Shown piece after piece: positions 42,927 to 51,803 of a stretch of 64,000 nt of DNA. The stretch's first letter is position 1. Every line of letters begins with the position of its first letter. Source of the DNA: Mesorhizobium atlanticum. Lineage in GTDB: Bacteria; Pseudomonadota; Alphaproteobacteria; Rhizobiales; Rhizobiaceae. Below the pieces are notes generated by a model. That model was not told the origin of the DNA. It saw nothing but the letters and a program-made list of their open reading frames with translations, and did not search any database. The translations under genes were made by a program, and so were the position numbers. The stretch spans positions 186,001 through 250,000 of the forward strand of contig NZ_QMBQ01000001.1 in assembly GCF_003289965.1 (NCBI RefSeq). Direction: 5' to 3'.

Positions 42927-44414
42927 CTATTGCGCCTTGTCGACGCGATCAAGGATCGCGCGGTAGCGGCTGCATACGGCGGCGTCCTGGTAGAAATCCA
43001 CTTCGGTATCGATGATCTGGTCAAGGCTCATTCCGCGATAATGCGCCTTGACCTTCGCCAGGACATCTTGCGCCTGCCTGATGTCGCCCAGTTCGGAATG
43101 GCAGATGATAAGGCGGATGAGCGACCATGGTGTCACGGTCGCCATCTTCGCGTAGCAGGCAGCCGCCTCGCGATATCGCCCGGCCGTCGTCAGCAGGACG
43201 CCACGGAAGTCGTCGTACCATCCCACGGCGTATGGGTCGCGGCGCTGGGCTTCGGCTATTTCATCGAGCCCTTGCTCCGGCCTGTCCGTGTGATTGAGGA
43301 AAATAGCGCGGATGCTGAGAATGAACGGATCGTTCGGATTGAGCGCAACCGCCCGGTCAAGGCTGATTTCCGCTTGCCTGAATTGGCGCAGGTACAAGTG
43401 AGCGAAGCCGGTGGCGAGATGCCCATAGGCTTCGTCGGGATCGAGGCCCAATGCTGTTCTTGCGATCTCCAGTCCGGAATGCAAATGGCCGGGATTGTTG
43501 TAGTCCCAATAGTACTTGATGGACTCCACGAAGCTCAGCATGGCGTGGGCGGCGGCAAACTGCGGATCGAGCTTTACCGCCTGGCGCAGAAATGGCTCCG
43601 CTTCGAGCACCGTGTCATAGACGGCCGCCAGTTGCAGCGCCCGCAGGTAAGACTCATAGGCTGACATGTTGTTGGTTGGCCTGGCCCTGGCGCGCGAAGC
43701 AATCGCGGTTCTGGCCTGCCGGGCCAGACGCGCCGCGATCATCCGGGTGATTTCGTCCTGGATGGCGAAAATGTCGTCGAGTTCCCGGTCGTAGTGTTCG
43801 CCCCAGATATGGGCCATCGACAAAGCATCGGTTAGCTGCACGGCGACCCGCACCCGGTTGCCGATCTTGCGCACACTGCCTTCGACGACATATTGGACGC
43901 CAAGCTTGCTCGCCACCTCCGCCGGGTCATGCGTCTTGCCGCGGAACTGGAACGAGGAGTTCCGCGCGATGACCAGAAACTCCTTATACTTGCCGAGCTC
44001 GGCAATGATGTCTTCGGTAATTCCGTCGCTGAAATAGTCCTGCTCCGGGTCGCCGCTCATATTGTCGAAGGGCAGTATGGCGATAGACGGTCTGGACGAC
44101 GCCGCTGCATCTGCCGAAACCGCGAAGGGTCTGGGCCCTGCATATTTGTAGCCGCGACCATGCACGGTAGCGATCAGCTCGGCAGACAGAAGTTTGCGCA
44201 GCGCCGAAATGTGGACCTGCAGCGTGTTCTCCTCCACCACCACGCCAGGCCAGACCGCATCGAAAAGTTCGGCCTTGCCGAGCACCTCATCGGGCCTGTC
44301 GAGCAGCATGGCGAGGATGTCGAAGGAACGCGCCGAAAGCTCCACCGGGCCGTTCGGGCCCAGCAACCGCCGTTCGGCTCGCCTCAAACGATAGGTCCCA
44401 AACTCCAAGTCCAT
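42927..44414 (-). CDS. Winged-helix / TolB-like / TPR regulator (CadC-like, soluble)
   Basis: 495 residues from the ATG at 44414. N-terminal OmpR-type winged helix about residues 5-95 (LEFGTYRLRRAERRLL, then VVEENTLQVHISALRKLLS and GRGYKYAG). Next a TolB-like or adenylate-cyclase associated region (SIAILPFDNMSGDPEQDYFS, QYVVEGSVRK), then TPR helices to the end (GHLATGFAHLYLRQ). No transmembrane segment, unlike CadC. Two 26-bp direct repeats upstream (44467-44527) may be its binding sites. Confidence 0.82.
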   Translation of the reverse strand: MDLEFGTYRLRRAERRLLGPNGPVELSARSFDILAMLLDRPDEVLGKAELFDAVWPGVVVEENTLQVHISALRKLLSAELIATVHGRGYKYAGPRPFAVSADAAASSRPSIAILPFDNMSGDPEQDYFSDGITEDIIAELGKYKEFLVIARNSSFQFRGKTHDPAEVASKLGVQYVVEGSVRKIGNRVRVAVQLTDALSMAHIWGEHYDRELDDIFAIQDEITRMIAARLARQARTAIASRARARPTNNMSAYESYLRALQLAAVYDTVLEAEPFLRQAVKLDPQFAAAHAMLSFVESIKYYWDYNNPGHLHSGLEIARTALGLDPDEAYGHLATGFAHLYLRQFRQAEISLDRAVALNPNDPFILSIRAIFLNHTDRPEQGLDEIAEAQRRDPYAVGWYDDFRGVLLTTAGRYREAAACYAKMATVTPWSLIRLIICHSELGDIRQAQDVLAKVKAHYRGMSLDQIIDTEVDFYQDAAVCSRYRAILDRVDKAQ

Positions 44415-44466
44415 CGGCCAAGAACCACCCTCACGGGCAGGATAATCCAAGATCACCCTGAAGGCG

Positions 44467-44527
44467 AACTTCAGGGCCGTTCGGGAGTCTTCGCTTCAAG
44501 CAACTTCAGAGCCGTTCAGGACTCTTC
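44467..44527. repeat. Two 26-bp direct repeats upstream of the winged-helix regulator
   Basis: aacttcagGgccgttcGgga-type units at 44467-44492 and 44502-44527, differing at three positions, 35 bases apart. They lie 53-113 bases upstream of the regulator start and 63-123 upstream of the small gene at 44590. Direct repeats are the usual target form of OmpR-type winged-helix proteins. Confidence 0.65.
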
Positions 44528-44589
44528 AGGTTCGAGCCAAGGACCTGGGTGGGGAGCGGTGCCATTTGTCGCCGTCACTGGAGGACATC

Positions 44590-44805
44590 ATGGCTGACAT
44601 CCTCACCACCCCGACTTCCGTCCGGCGCTTCAAGCTGGCGCGGCTAAGCTTTCCGAGGCTTGCAATCGGCGCATCGCTCAACGCCATATCCGGCTTGGTG
44701 GGCGATGCGCTCAAGATAGCTTATGTGGACCCCTACGCCAGTCTTGGTCGCCAACCGCAAGTCGCCCCGGACGATGATCTCGAAGGCCGAGATCCCAGTT
44801 GGTGA
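44590..44805 (+). CDS. Small hypothetical protein, 71 aa
   Basis: Start ATG at 44590 preceded by GGAGG. The N-terminal half is basic (TSVRRFKLARLSFPRLA), followed by a moderately hydrophobic IGASLNAISGLVGDALKIAYV and an acidic tail ending DPSW. No recognised family. Divergent from the winged-helix regulator and convergent with the molybdopterin oxidoreductase gene, so it may be the regulator's target. Confidence 0.5.
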   Translation: MADILTTPTSVRRFKLARLSFPRLAIGASLNAISGLVGDALKIAYVDPYASLGRQPQVAPDDDLEGRDPSW

Positions 44806-44835
44806 GCCATCAGGCCATGGCAGACCGTGAAGTAA

Positions 44836-46941
44836 TCAGAGCGCCCTGAGCCAGACCTTGTTGTCATGGACGGCGGCGCCGCCATAGGGCGCCGGCGCAT
44901 CGGCGCCGGTCAGCACATTGATGCCCTCGCCCCGTTCATGCGCGCTGTTCGGCCAGATGCCTTCCGCAATCACCACGCCTCGCTTCACGCCGTCGAAGAA
45001 TCTGGCGTGCAGCACCAGGTCGCCGCGCCGGTTGCCGACCTCGACGCGGCCGCCATTTTCGATGCCGAGCGCTTCGGCATCTTCGCGGTGGATGAGCAGC
45101 TCCGGCCTGCCTTCCTTGGCCTTCGATACCGGCGTCTCGGCAAAGCTGGAATTGAGGAAGTTGCGCGCCGGCGAGGTCGCCAGCCGGAACGGATGCTCCT
45201 CGTCCGCCACTTCGATCAGCTCGACATGGTCCGGAAATTCCGGCAGCCGCTCGACGGGTCCGAACAGGCCCATGCTTTTCGGCGGCCGGTTGGGCGCCGA
45301 CTGGCCGGTCCAGTTGGGCCGGAAATGGAACTTCTTGTCGGCATGGCCGAAGCCGTTGATGAAATGCGCGTCGTCGAAGTCGGGCTGCAGGTCGACCCAC
45401 TTCTGTTCCCTCAAACTATCGAAGCTGCCGAGGCCGCGCTTGCCGAGGATGATGTCGATATGCTCGCGCTCGGTCAGGCCGAAACCCGGACGGTCGCCGA
45501 CGCCCAGCCGCTTGCCGAGCTCCTCATTGACGTAGTGGTTGGTGCGCGGCCCTTCCGGCGGCTCGATCAGCTTGGGGCCGAGCGTGATGTGCTGGTTGCC
45601 GCCGCCCTTGTAGATGTCGTCATGCTCCAGAAACATCGTCGCCGGCAGCACGACGTCGGCGAGCTTGGCCGTATCGGTCATGAACTGCTCGTGCACGCAG
45701 GTGAACAGGTCCTCGCGCAGAAAACCCTGTTTCACCAGTCGCTGCTCCGGCGCGACATTGGCCGGATTGGTGTTCTGGATCAGCATCGCCGTCACCGGCG
45801 GGCCGCCATAGAGCGCGTCTTGGGCTCCGGTCAGCACCGGGCCGATGCGCGAATGGTCGAGATAGCGGATGTTCGGGTCGCGCATCGCGGTGCCTTCGAG
45901 CACATCCTGGTTCAGCTTGAAGATGCCCGAATTGGAATGGAAGGCGCCGCCGCCCTCATATTGCCAAGCGCCGGTGACGGCGGCGATCGAGGACGCGGCG
46001 TGCATGTTGATCGAGCCGTTGCGCTGGCGCGCGAAGCCATAGCCGAGACGGAAATAAGTCTTCTTCGTCGTGCCGACGATCCGCGCGAAAGCTTCGATCT
46101 CGGCGACGGAGAGCCCGGTGATGGCGGCGGCCCATTCGGGCGTGCGGCTGCGCAGATGCTCTTCGAGCCCGCGCGGATCGTCGGTGTATCTTTCGAGATA
46201 GGCGCGGTCGGCGAGCCCATCGCGGAACAGCACATGCATGACCGCGCAGGCGAGCGCGCCGTCGGTGCCGGGCCTCAGCACCAGGCCGAGATCGGCCTGC
46301 TTCATCGTGGCGTTATCGTAGATGTCGATGACGACGATTTTCGCGCCGCGCTCTTTCCGCGCCCGCATCGCATGGGTCATGACGTTGACCTGCGTGACCA
46401 CGGCATTGGTGCCCCAGATCACGACGCAATCGGCCTTGGCCATCTCGCGCGGGTCGGGACCGCGCAAGGCGCCCACACCCATCATCCAACCGGTCCAGGC
46501 GAGATTGGTGCAGATCGAGCCGAAGAAGCCTGAATATTTCTTCGCGTGACGGAGCCGTTCGATGCCGTCGCGCTGCACCAGCCCCATCGTGCCGGCGTAG
46601 AAATAAGGCCAGACGGTTTCCGAGCCGTATTTCTCTTCCGCCGCGATGAATTTTTCCGCCACGAGGTCGAGCGCCGCTTCCCAGCTCGCTTCCTTCCAGG
46701 CGCCCTCGCCTTTGGCGCCCGCGCGCGCCAGCGGCTTCAGCAGCCGGTCCGGATGATGCACCCGGTCGGCATAGCGCGCGACCTTGGCGCAGACGACGCC
46801 CGCCGTATAGCTGTTCGCCTTGGCGCCATGCACGCGGCCGATGCGGTTGTTGTCGAGCACCTCGACTTCGAGCGCGCAGGTGGAAGGGCAATCGTGCGGA
46901 CAGGCCGAATGGCCGATCCGGAGCTTGGCGTGCTGGTTCAT
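44836..46941 (-). CDS. Molybdopterin oxidoreductase, stand-alone
   Basis: 701 residues. An N-terminal [4Fe-4S] motif CPHDCPSTC with C14, C18, C22 and C51 is followed by the molybdopterin domains: FYAGTMGLVQRDG, the conserved CVVIWGTNAVVTQVN, VIDIYDNATMKQADLGLVLRPGTDGAL and a C-terminal dinucleotide-binding domain (NGGRVEVGNRRGDL). It resembles formate dehydrogenase/thiosulfate reductase-like members. No Fe-S or membrane subunit gene is nearby and there is no Tat signal, so a cytosolic reductase or oxidase is expected. Substrate not inferable. Confidence 0.87.
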   Translation of the reverse strand: MNQHAKLRIGHSACPHDCPSTCALEVEVLDNNRIGRVHGAKANSYTAGVVCAKVARYADRVHHPDRLLKPLARAGAKGEGAWKEASWEAALDLVAEKFIAAEEKYGSETVWPYFYAGTMGLVQRDGIERLRHAKKYSGFFGSICTNLAWTGWMMGVGALRGPDPREMAKADCVVIWGTNAVVTQVNVMTHAMRARKERGAKIVVIDIYDNATMKQADLGLVLRPGTDGALACAVMHVLFRDGLADRAYLERYTDDPRGLEEHLRSRTPEWAAAITGLSVAEIEAFARIVGTTKKTYFRLGYGFARQRNGSINMHAASSIAAVTGAWQYEGGGAFHSNSGIFKLNQDVLEGTAMRDPNIRYLDHSRIGPVLTGAQDALYGGPPVTAMLIQNTNPANVAPEQRLVKQGFLREDLFTCVHEQFMTDTAKLADVVLPATMFLEHDDIYKGGGNQHITLGPKLIEPPEGPRTNHYVNEELGKRLGVGDRPGFGLTEREHIDIILGKRGLGSFDSLREQKWVDLQPDFDDAHFINGFGHADKKFHFRPNWTGQSAPNRPPKSMGLFGPVERLPEFPDHVELIEVADEEHPFRLATSPARNFLNSSFAETPVSKAKEGRPELLIHREDAEALGIENGGRVEVGNRRGDLVLHARFFDGVKRGVVIAEGIWPNSAHERGEGINVLTGADAPAPYGGAAVHDNKVWLRAL

Positions 46942-46994
46942 GCGGGGTGTTTAGCGGGTTTTGCAGGAGAGGTGTAGGGCCAGACGAGGCTCCT

Positions 46995-47178
46995 CCTTCT
47001 CCCCTGTGGGAGAAGGTGGCCGGGCGAAGCTCGGTCGGATGATGGGTGTTGGAAGGATCGCAACGATTAAGAAATTGGCGCTTGAAGCGCCCTATTCTTC
47101 AGCGCCCAGTTTCTTCCAGCACCCCTCATCCATCTCGGCGCTGTGCGCCGATCCACCTTTTCCCACAAGGAGAGAAGG
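46995..47178. repeat. RIME-like palindromic repeat, family A copy 2
   Basis: About 184 bp with outer hairpins ccttctcccctgtgggagaagg (46995-47016) and ccttttcccacaaggagagaagg (to 47178), and inner sequences cttccagcacccctcatcc. It fills most of the 248-base gap between the start of the molybdopterin oxidoreductase gene and the end of the ABC-F gene. The copy inside the EamA gene is the closest in the window. Confidence 0.82.
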
Positions 47179-47189
47179 AAAAGGGCGCG

Positions 47190-49067
47190 CTACTCCGCGA
47201 TCCCTTCCTCATATTCCGCCGACATCGCCAGCCACTTGTCCTCGTTCACGGCAAGCGTATGGGCAAGCTGCGAGCGCTCCTTGGCCAACCGCGTCGCGGT
47301 GGAGGGATCCTTCTCGTAGATCGCCGGGTTGGCGAGCTCGTCCTCGATCAGGTCGATGCGCTTGCGGATGCGGTCCATCAGCGCCTCGGTGGCGCGGATT
47401 TCCTTCGCCAGCGGCTCCAATGCCGCGCGGCGCTGGGCGGCCTCGCGGCGGCGGTCGGCCTTGGAAGCCTTGTCGGCTTCCTTCTGCTCGCGGCGGTTGG
47501 AGGACACGCCGGTGACCAGCGTCTTATAGTCCTCCAGGTCGCCGTCATAGGGATTGACCGCGCCGTCCTTGACCAGCCACAGCCGATCGGCCGTCGCCTC
47601 CAGAAGATGCCGGTCGTGCGAGATCAGGATCACCGCGCCCGGGAAATCGTTCAGCGCATGGATCAGCGATTCACGGCTGTCGATGTCGAGATGGTTGGTC
47701 GGCTCGTCGAGGATGAAGAGGTTCGGACCCTCGAAGGCGGACAGGCCCATCAGCAGCCGTGCCTTCTCGCCGCCGGACAGATCCCTGGCCGCTGTGTTCA
47801 TCTTCTCGGTCGACAGGCCGAACTGGGCGACGCGGGCGCGCACCTTGGCTTCAGGCGCATCCGGCATCAGCCGGCGCACATGCTCATAGGCGTTTTCCTC
47901 TGGGCGCAGATCGTCGAGCTGATGCTGAGCGAAGATCGCCACCTTCAGTCCGGGCGCAACCGTGACCGAGCCGGTCTCGGCCTTTAGCCGCCCGGCGAGC
48001 AACTTGGCGAAGGTCGACTTGCCGTTGCCGTTGGCGCCGAGCAGCGCGATGCGGTCGTCGGCATCGATACGCAGCGTCATCTTCTTCAGGATCGGGTTGC
48101 CTTCGGTATAGCCCACATTGACGCTGTTCAGCGCCACGATCGGCGAGGCGACTGTCTTGACCGGCTCGGGAAAGGAGAACGGCCGCACCGTGTCGTTCAC
48201 CACGGCGGCGATCGGCTTCAGCTTCTCCAGCGCCTTCAGGCGCGACTGCGCCTGCCTTGCCTTGGAAGCCTTGGCGCGGAAACGCTCGACGAAGGATTCC
48301 ATGTGCTTGCGCTGCGCTTCCTGCTTGACGCGGCTTTTCTCCTGCAGCTCCCGCTGCTCGGTGAGCTGCCGCTCGAACTGGTCGTAGCCGCCACGCCAGA
48401 AGGTCAGCTTCTTCTGATCGAGATGGACGATCGAGTTGACGGCGCGGTTGAGCAGGTCGCGATCATGCGAGATCAGCAACACCGTGTGCGGATACTTCGA
48501 GACGTAGTTCTCAAGCCACAGCGTGCCTTCGAGGTCGAGATAGTTGGTCGGCTCGTCGAGCAGCAGCAGGTCCGGCTCGGAAAAGAGCACGGCGGCCAAA
48601 GCCACGCGCATGCGCCAGCCGCCGGAGAAGGACGAGGCCGGCCGCTTCTGCGCGGCATCGTCGAAGCCGAGGCCGGCCAGGATGGTGGCGGCCCGGGACT
48701 CTGCCGAATGCGCGTCGATGTCGGCGAGCCTGGTGTGTATCTCGGCGATGCGGTGCGGATCTGTCGCGGTCTTCTCCTCTTCAAGCAGAGCCTGGCGCTC
48801 GACATCGGCCTTCAGCACGATTTCGATAAGCGGCTCCTCGGTGCCGGGGGCTTCCTGCGCCACCTGGCCGATGCGCGTGTTTTTGGGCAGGCTGATCGAG
48901 CCGGTCTCCGAAGGAAAATCACCCGTGATTGCCTTGAACAGCGTGGTCTTGCCGGTGCCGTTGCGGCCGACAAGGCCTGCCTTCGTGCCGGCCGGCAGGG
49001 TGAGCGAGGCGTGATCGAGAAGCAGCCGCCCCGCCATGCGCAGCGTAAGGTCGTTGATGATAAGCAT
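47190..49067 (-). CDS. ABC-F family ATPase, YheS/Uup-like
   Basis: 625 residues from the ATG at 49067. Two ABC domains: Walker A GRNGTGKTTLF (near 32-42) and GANGNGKSTFAK (about 335-346), each with a LSGG signature (FSGGWRMRVALA and LSGGEKARLLMG) and DEPTNYLDL/DEPTNHLDI. A positively charged linker (EKSRVKQEAQRKHMESFVERF) between them is the P-site/arm region. ABC-F proteins act on ribosomes and lack membrane helices. It is a housekeeping-type gene; no antibiotic link is visible. Confidence 0.87.
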   Translation of the reverse strand: MLIINDLTLRMAGRLLLDHASLTLPAGTKAGLVGRNGTGKTTLFKAITGDFPSETGSISLPKNTRIGQVAQEAPGTEEPLIEIVLKADVERQALLEEEKTATDPHRIAEIHTRLADIDAHSAESRAATILAGLGFDDAAQKRPASSFSGGWRMRVALAAVLFSEPDLLLLDEPTNYLDLEGTLWLENYVSKYPHTVLLISHDRDLLNRAVNSIVHLDQKKLTFWRGGYDQFERQLTEQRELQEKSRVKQEAQRKHMESFVERFRAKASKARQAQSRLKALEKLKPIAAVVNDTVRPFSFPEPVKTVASPIVALNSVNVGYTEGNPILKKMTLRIDADDRIALLGANGNGKSTFAKLLAGRLKAETGSVTVAPGLKVAIFAQHQLDDLRPEENAYEHVRRLMPDAPEAKVRARVAQFGLSTEKMNTAARDLSGGEKARLLMGLSAFEGPNLFILDEPTNHLDIDSRESLIHALNDFPGAVILISHDRHLLEATADRLWLVKDGAVNPYDGDLEDYKTLVTGVSSNRREQKEADKASKADRRREAAQRRAALEPLAKEIRATEALMDRIRKRIDLIEDELANPAIYEKDPSTATRLAKERSQLAHTLAVNEDKWLAMSAEYEEGIAE

Positions 49068-49203
49068 AGCCGCGCTTTTGCACGGGACATCGGCGCTTCG
49101 CAAGAGCCAGCGTCTGGACGAGGCCTGCCGCGCGGTCTGCAAACGTTCAGCAAAAAAATCGACGGGGCTGGAACCAGTTGCCGACCGAAGCGTTTGGAGG
49201 CCC

Positions 49204-49437
49204 GTGATCCGCTATCTCGCCCTCGCCTTCATCTTCTTCCAGGTCGCCACGACAACCGCGCTGGCGACGCAGGTGGTTCTGTTCGAGAGCGAGACTGCTC
49301 CAATTGCTCTTCCAGTTGAATCGACGGGCCGTGCACCGACACAGCCAATCTCCCCGCTTATGGGGCGCGCGACGGAACATTTGCTGATCCAGATCGACAG
49401 CGGAAAACAACTCCGGCCATCGCCCATGAATGACTGA
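49204..49437 (+). CDS. Small exported hypothetical protein, 77 aa
   Basis: GTG start at 49204 with RBS TGGAGG 3 bases before CCC. The N-terminus IRYLALAFIFFQVATTTALA is a Sec signal peptide, followed by TQVVLFESETAPIALPVES and a polar tail ending RPSPMND. No family is recognised. Back to back with the ABC-F gene (136 bases between starts). Confidence 0.55.
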   Translation: MIRYLALAFIFFQVATTTALATQVVLFESETAPIALPVESTGRAPTQPISPLMGRATEHLLIQIDSGKQLRPSPMND

Positions 49438-49462
49438 GAGGCAGCGCTCCCACCGCCCTGCC

Positions 49463-49516
49463 GGGCATCTCCCCACAGGAAGGGAGATCGTTCACTCCCG
49501 TCTTTCGCCAATCATC
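49463..49516. repeat. Family C intergenic repeat, copy 2
   Basis: Hairpin gcatctcccc...gggagat followed by ctttcgccaatcatc, matching the arrangement at 28376-28460. It lies between the small exported protein gene and the LprI-type gene. Confidence 0.5.
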
Positions 49517-49623
49517 GCTGCTTACACTTTGCTTGCCACGTCACGGATTTGGCGTTGATCGCCGCCATTGTCTCAACCTATGCTGGCATAGGCGCCGGGG
49601 CCGATTCAAACAGAGGGCAGATC

Positions 49624-50394
49624 ATGTCGAGCAAGACCTCGCTCCTTTCGGCCTCGCTGGCGGTCGCGATTTTCGCAATCGCGGCCGGGCTGCTTCTCAC
49701 AACGCCCGCGGCCCGCGCGGCAGCCGTCGACTGCGCGACGGCGAAGACGCAGGCCGACCTTGCCACCTGCACGACCGCGAATGCCGCTTCGGCCGACGCA
49801 GGGCTCAACGCTGTTTACAAGGCGCTGGCGGCCCGTCTCGCTCCCGCCGACCTGAAACGCCTGCGCGACGCGCAGCGCGCCTGGATCCCGTTTCGCGACA
49901 AGGAATGCGCCTTCCGCACCCAGCCCTATGCCGACGGTTCGATCTATTCGAGCCTGGTCGGGGTTTGCAAGGCGGAGTTGACCAAGGCGCGGCTGGCGCA
50001 GTTGCAGCACCAGTTGCAATGCCCGGAAGGCGATCTTTCCTGCGTGCCGCAAAGCGGCGGCAGTGCCGCGAATGCCGGCGCCGCGCCTGCGAAGGCCCAG
50101 CCTGCCAAGGCCGCGCCTGCGACAGCTAAAGCTGCGCCTGCGACGGCCAAAGCCGCGCTTGCGAAACCCGCCGCAGCCCAGGCTGGCCAGAACGATACGA
50201 GGCCATGCGTGCAATCCGCCGGCAAGGCGAAGTCGGACCAATATGTCTCGCAATGCGTCCAGGTTTCGCCGGCGACCAACCCGCCCTGCAATGGCCAGAA
50301 CGCATGCAGCATGATGATCGACGAGATCAAGCGCGGCTGCGCCATGATCGGCAATGACAATCCGCCGGCCTTCTGTTCCGCCTATAAGGGCTGA
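49624..50394 (+). CDS. Exported LprI/DUF1311-domain protein with Ala/Lys/Pro linker
   Basis: 256 residues from the ATG at 49624. Signal peptide (LAVAIFAIAAGLLLTTPAARA) then an LprI/DUF1311 domain with its cysteines (VDCATAKTQADLATCTT, QRAWIPFRDKECAF, VGVCKAEL). A repetitive Ala/Lys/Pro stretch (residues 155-190, APAKAQPAKAAPATAKAA) joins a second Cys-rich tail (PCNGQNACSMMIDEIKRGC). LprI-type proteins include periplasmic lysozyme inhibitors, but the role here is not proven. Confidence 0.78.
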   Translation: MSSKTSLLSASLAVAIFAIAAGLLLTTPAARAAAVDCATAKTQADLATCTTANAASADAGLNAVYKALAARLAPADLKRLRDAQRAWIPFRDKECAFRTQPYADGSIYSSLVGVCKAELTKARLAQLQHQLQCPEGDLSCVPQSGGSAANAGAAPAKAQPAKAAPATAKAAPATAKAALAKPAAAQAGQNDTRPCVQSAGKAKSDQYVSQCVQVSPATNPPCNGQNACSMMIDEIKRGCAMIGNDNPPAFCSAYKG

Positions 50395-50687
50395 GCCGTG
50401 CGCCCGCCCAGCCGCAAGCCCGAGGCAATCAACATTCCCGGGCGGAAGATCAATCCGGCGCGGCAAGACAACCGCAAGTTAGGCTTGTGCTCAATATTGG
50501 TGCAGCGATCGACGATACCACCAAAAAAGGACAGCAAAATCTTCCGGGCCGGGCATGATGCTTGTCAAAAATTGATTTCAGTTTTTATCCTAAACCTGCA
50601 ACCTTGCGGACGCGCCGTGAGTCGTGAGTAGGCGCCAACGATAACTTGGTCCAAGCAACTTGGCCCTTGCAATGTCAGGAGCTCACG

Positions 50688-50882
50688 ATGGGCGAAGCGG
50701 TCAACGATCTGCGAACGCTGAGATATGTGGCGGAGATCGCGCGCAGGCTGGCGAAGATGCTCTCGCGCACGCGCTACCAGATGCTCGTCTATTTTCTTGA
50801 AATGACCGCCGTAGAGGCGGACAGCCTCGCCGCCGAGCAGGATCGCGACCGCCACGACGAGAGCAAGCCGCCCCGCAACTGA
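50688..50882 (+). CDS. Small hypothetical protein, 64 aa
   Basis: ATG at 50688 with AGGAG upstream. Helical and basic: LRTLRYVAEIARRLAKMLSR, then TRYQMLVYFLEMTAVEADSL and a charged tail. No membrane segment or signal. A sequence of 293 bases without a gene precedes it. Family not recognised. Confidence 0.55.
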   Translation: MGEAVNDLRTLRYVAEIARRLAKMLSRTRYQMLVYFLEMTAVEADSLAAEQDRDRHDESKPPRN

Positions 50883-51031
50883 TGCCGGGTGTTCGGCGCG
50901 TTGGCAGAGACCACTTTTGCGGGATTGCTTGAAGCGCGTCGCGCTGAAACGGATTCAGGCGTGGCGCTGTCAGTCTTCGTTTGACGCATGTGGATGTCCC
51001 AGAACCGCTGCGCGCTTCCGGGCGACTGGCA

Positions 51032-51205
51032 TCAATTGCCTTTCTTCTCCAGGCCGCTCATGCGGTCCAGGATGGCGAGGCATTTCAGCCGCCGCGCCTC
51101 GATGACCACGCGGTGCTCATGCTCGAGAATGGCGCGCTCGAAGTCGTCCAGCGCGGCGAGCGCGGCGTGCAGATCGGCGGGGGGACGTCCCAACGAAAAC
51201 AGCAC
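51032..51205 (-). CDS. Possible small protein, 57 aa
   Basis: A GTG start at 51205 gives MLFSLGRPPADLHAALAA then DDFERAILEHEHRVVIEARR and ending GLEKKGN; the sequence is helical and looks protein-like, while the upstream part of the same frame does not. No good RBS. The surrounding 50883-51350 region has no other gene. Support is weak. Confidence 0.3.
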   Translation of the reverse strand: MLFSLGRPPADLHAALAALDDFERAILEHEHRVVIEARRLKCLAILDRMSGLEKKGN

Positions 51206-51350
51206 GCGCCGCGCTTCGACCCCCCTCGGCCGCGCCGACGGACACCTGTCCGGCCACGCGGCGACGCAACATGCCGAGAGCGGTCCGACGGCCGCGCCAT
51301 GACGATGGCGCGGCCTCATTCATTGCCTCAGGCAGCACCTCGGTCCGGCC

Positions 51351-51803
51351 TCACGCCTTGCCCTTGCGCTTGCCCTTGCCCGCATCACCGCCGGCCGGCT
51401 TGCGGCCGAGGCCGGAAGATTTGGCCAGCGCCGAGCGAGTTGCCGAATAGCTGGGCGCCACCATCGGATAATCGGCAGGCAGGCCCCATTTGGCGCGGTA
51501 TTCGTCCGGCGTCAGGCCGTGATCGGTCGCAAGGTGGCGTTTCAGCGACTTGAACTTCTTTCCGTCCTCCAGGCAGACGATGTGATCCGGGAAGACCGAA
51601 CGCTTCGGGTTGACGGCGGGCGTCAGCGCCACCGCCTCCTTGACGACGCTGCCGCCGGCGAGCTTGCGCACCGATGCGCTGACGCTGGCGATCAGATCAG
51701 GCAGGCCGGAAGCAGGGAGCGGATTGTTGCCGACATAGGCGGAGACAATGTCGGCGGTCAGTTCGATTGCAGTCTTATCGTCGATGTTGGACAATTTTTT
51801 CAC
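51351..51803 (-). CDS. MucR/Ros family regulator with altered zinc finger
   Basis: 150 residues, GTG start at 51803. Follows the MucR/Ros pattern: ELTADIVSAYVGNN at the N-terminus, then the finger segment HIVCLEDGKKFKSLKRHLATDHGLTPDEYRAKW split by family-typical residues, and YPMVAPSYSATRSALAK with a basic tail. The second coordinating Cys of the Ros finger (CLECG) is Asp here (CLEDG). MucR proteins control exopolysaccharide, motility and virulence or symbiosis genes and bind AT-rich DNA. It may be one of several MucR paralogues in mesorhizobia. The upstream region is AT-rich. Confidence 0.88.
   Translation of the reverse strand: MKKLSNIDDKTAIELTADIVSAYVGNNPLPASGLPDLIASVSASVRKLAGGSVVKEAVALTPAVNPKRSVFPDHIVCLEDGKKFKSLKRHLATDHGLTPDEYRAKWGLPADYPMVAPSYSATRSALAKSSGLGRKPAGGDAGKGKRKGKA

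Noticed and set aside
44866-46533. A 555-codon plus-strand frame opposite the molybdopterin oxidoreductase
   Set aside because: It is the antisense shadow of a gene with clear Fe-S and molybdopterin motifs; the translation shows no domain.
49036-49203. N-terminal extension of the small exported protein to 49036
   Set aside because: The extension would overlap the ABC-F start region and place the signal peptide internally; the GTG at 49204 has a strong RBS.
51206-51319. N-terminal extension of the possible 57-aa protein to 51319
   Set aside because: The extension is Arg/Pro/Cys-rich and not protein-like; only the later part has helical character, and even that is weakly supported.
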